Shown here one piece after another: positions 62,699 to 64,000 of a DNA stretch of 64,000 bases (positions are counted from its first letter, which is position 1; the number at the start of each line of letters is the position of its first letter). The DNA comes from Enterococcus cecorum DSM 20682 = ATCC 43198. GTDB lineage: Bacteria > Bacillota > Bacilli > Lactobacillales > Enterococcaceae. The DNA lies in contig NZ_ASWI01000003.1 in the NCBI RefSeq assembly GCF_000407565.1, positions 559,501 through 623,500 on the forward strand, given 5' to 3'. The position numbers were made by a program, and so were the translations under genes. The notes under the pieces are model-generated. The model was not told the origin of the DNA. It was given only the letters and a program-made list of their open reading frames with translations, and ran no database searches.

Positions 62699-63298
62699 AT
62701 GTACGAGTATTTTATTGGTCGGGTGACAGGTATTTATCCGGCATATATCGTTTTAGAAGTGAATGGTATCGGCTATCAATTGTTATCTAGCAATCCGTAT
62801 CGTTACCATGTGAGCGAAGAAGAGGTAAAGGTTTATGTCCAACAAATTATTCGCGAAGATGGACACCTGCTTTTTGCTTTTCAAACGATTGAAGAGAAAA
62901 ATTTATTCTTACAATTAATCAAAGTCTCAGGGATTGGTCCTAAGAGTGCCTTGGCGATTATGGCAGGCGATGATATGCATGGATTGATTCAGGCTGTTGA
63001 GCAAGGTGATGTGACCTACTTGACGAAATTTCCGGGTGTGGGTAAAAAGACCGCTTCTCAAATGGTGCTCGATTTAAAAGGCAAGCTAGGCGAGTTAAAT
63101 CAAGAAATCACGCTATTTACGCCAGAAGTAGTCCAAACTGTAGATGGCAATCAAGCACTAGAAGATGCCTTGCAAGCATTAATTGCCTTAGGATATAAAG
63201 AAAAAGATGCGCAGAAAGCGAAAAAAGCATTGGCAGATGAACAGTTGACAACGGATGAATATTTACGCCGTGCATTGAAATTATTAATGAAAAAATAA
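62699..63298 (+). CDS. ruvA: Holliday junction branch migration protein RuvA
   Basis: A 199-residue DNA-binding subunit with an OB-fold N-terminus (MYEYFIGRVTGIYPAYIVLE), two HhH motifs (IKVSGIGPKSALAIM, LTKFPGVGKKTASQMV) and a C-terminal RuvB-interacting UBA-like domain. ATG 62699 follows GAAAGGA; an ATG at 62678 has no ribosome site. Forms an operon with ruvB. Confidence 0.95.
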   Translation: MYEYFIGRVTGIYPAYIVLEVNGIGYQLLSSNPYRYHVSEEEVKVYVQQIIREDGHLLFAFQTIEEKNLFLQLIKVSGIGPKSALAIMAGDDMHGLIQAVEQGDVTYLTKFPGVGKKTASQMVLDLKGKLGELNQEITLFTPEVVQTVDGNQALEDALQALIALGYKEKDAQKAKKALADEQLTTDEYLRRALKLLMKK

Positions 63299-63316
63299 AG
63301 GTAAAGGGGTGAAGAT

Positions 63317-64000
63317 GTGGACGAAAGAATGATATCACCGGAAATGATGGATGATGAAATGTATCTGGAAAAATCTTTAAGGCCGCAGTATTTTACACAG
63401 TATATCGGCCAAGAAAAGGTGAAATCACAATTACAAATTTATATTCAAGCGGCTAAACAGCGAGAAGAAGCCTTAGATCATTGTTTGTTATATGGTCCGC
63501 CTGGCTTAGGGAAAACAACCATGGCGATGGTCATAGCCAATGAGATGGGTGTAAATATCAAGACGACAAGTGGTCCTACCATTGAAAAGCCTGGGGATTT
63601 AGTGGCGGTATTGAATGAATTAGAGCCTGGCGATGTCTTATTTATTGATGAAATTCATCGTTTACCGCGAGTTGCTGAAGAGGTCTTGTATTCGGCGATG
63701 GAAGATTTCTATATTGATATTATGGTCGGACAAGGCACCACAGCTCATCCTGTCCATTTTCCACTACCGCCATTTACCTTGATTGGGGCAACGACTAGAG
63801 CGGGGATGTTATCGGCACCATTGCGTGATCGTTTTGGAATTATTGCGCATATGGAGTATTATCAAGAAAGAGAATTAAAAGAGATTGTCTTGCGTTCGGC
63901 AGACATTTTCCAAGCTGAAATCGTGGAAGAAGGAGCGTTAGAGATTGCTAGACGCTCACGGGGGACACCGAGAATTGCCAATCGTTTACTAAAGCGAGTC
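63317..64000 (+). CDS. ruvB: Holliday junction helicase RuvB (3' truncated by window)
   Basis: 228 residues present from GTG 63317 (AAAGGGGTGA upstream). Starts [35 protein letters not shown], Walker [10 protein letters not shown], Walker [10 protein letters not shown] and IGATTRAG are all intact. AAA+ motor that drives branch migration with RuvA. The gene continues beyond the window. Confidence 0.95.
   Translation, partial: MDERMISPEMMDDEMYLEKSLRPQYFTQYIGQEKVKSQLQIYIQAAKQREEALDHCLLYGPPGLGKTTMAMVIANEMGVNIKTTSGPTIEKPGDLVAVLNELEPGDVLFIDEIHRLPRVAEEVLYSAMEDFYIDIMVGQGTTAHPVHFPLPPFTLIGATTRAGMLSAPLRDRFGIIAHMEYYQERELKEIVLRSADIFQAEIVEEGALEIARRSRGTPRIANRLLKRV

Overview
The window is 64 kb of a low-GC Gram-positive chromosome carrying one complete-looking siphophage-type prophage. 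Gene content (gatD-murT, lrgAB-lytTS, tdk-prfA-prmC-ywlC, glyA, upp, ruvAB, GH65 maltose phosphorylase) and protein sequences point to Lactobacillales, most likely Enterococcaceae (Enterococcus or a near relative). This is judged from protein resemblance and gene order, not from a database search.

Left host arm (1-23.86 kb). A truncated acyl ligase is followed by a maltose phosphorylase module: LacI-type regulator, GH65 enzyme and a divergent HAD phosphatase/mutase, with repeated LacI-type half-sites in the divergent promoter region. Next come lipid II amidation (gatD/murT), the LrgAB/LytTS membrane-stress module, signal peptidase I, and tdk-prfA-prmC-ywlC with a dense DnaA-box cluster just before ywlC. 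These are followed by an OpuC/EgtUV-like ABC importer with a fused permease-binding protein, a MerR regulator and an aldo/keto reductase that share the same 19-bp-spacer promoter design, several decayed genes, glyA, upp and a lone HicB-like gene.

Prophage (23861-62015). It is integrated at the 3' half of a tRNA-Thr(CGT) gene. A 56-bp exact repeat marks both ends, the tRNA is intact at the right end, and paired TTG(A/G)CAAC sites that look like integrase arm sites lie just inside each end. Minus-strand lysogeny genes (integrase, lipoprotein, ImmA-like protease, ImmR-like repressor) face a plus-strand programme across a control region with mirror-image operators. The early genes are cro and excisionase-like genes and a self-contained replication/recombination set: VRR-NUC nuclease, SNF2 helicase, YqaJ exonuclease, RecA-like ATPase, SSB-like protein, a shrunken family B DNA polymerase and a primase-helicase. 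The last is followed at once by an 11-copy iteron array with an AT-rich core, the probable phage origin. A run of small accessory genes leads to an ArpU-like late regulator, an HNH nuclease, a probable cos region, HK97-type head genes, tail genes, holin and amidase endolysin.

Recoding and gene-in-gene coding recur in the late region. The tail chaperone has a textbook CCCAAAA -1 frameshift. The major capsid gene ends on a G5 run followed by an open -1 extension that reaches exactly to the next start codon. The tail-tip/fibre gene is split at an A8 run. The endolysin has a strong internal Shine-Dalgarno and ATG that would yield a separate cell-wall-binding subunit.

Right host arm (62.0-64 kb): tRNA-Thr, a GNAT acetyltransferase, ruvA and the start of ruvB. 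No dedicated antiphage defence island or CRISPR array was seen. The most novel-looking signals are the capsid frameshift, the split fibre gene, the mirrored operators, the small two-hairpin RNA beside int, and the exonuclease-less polymerase.
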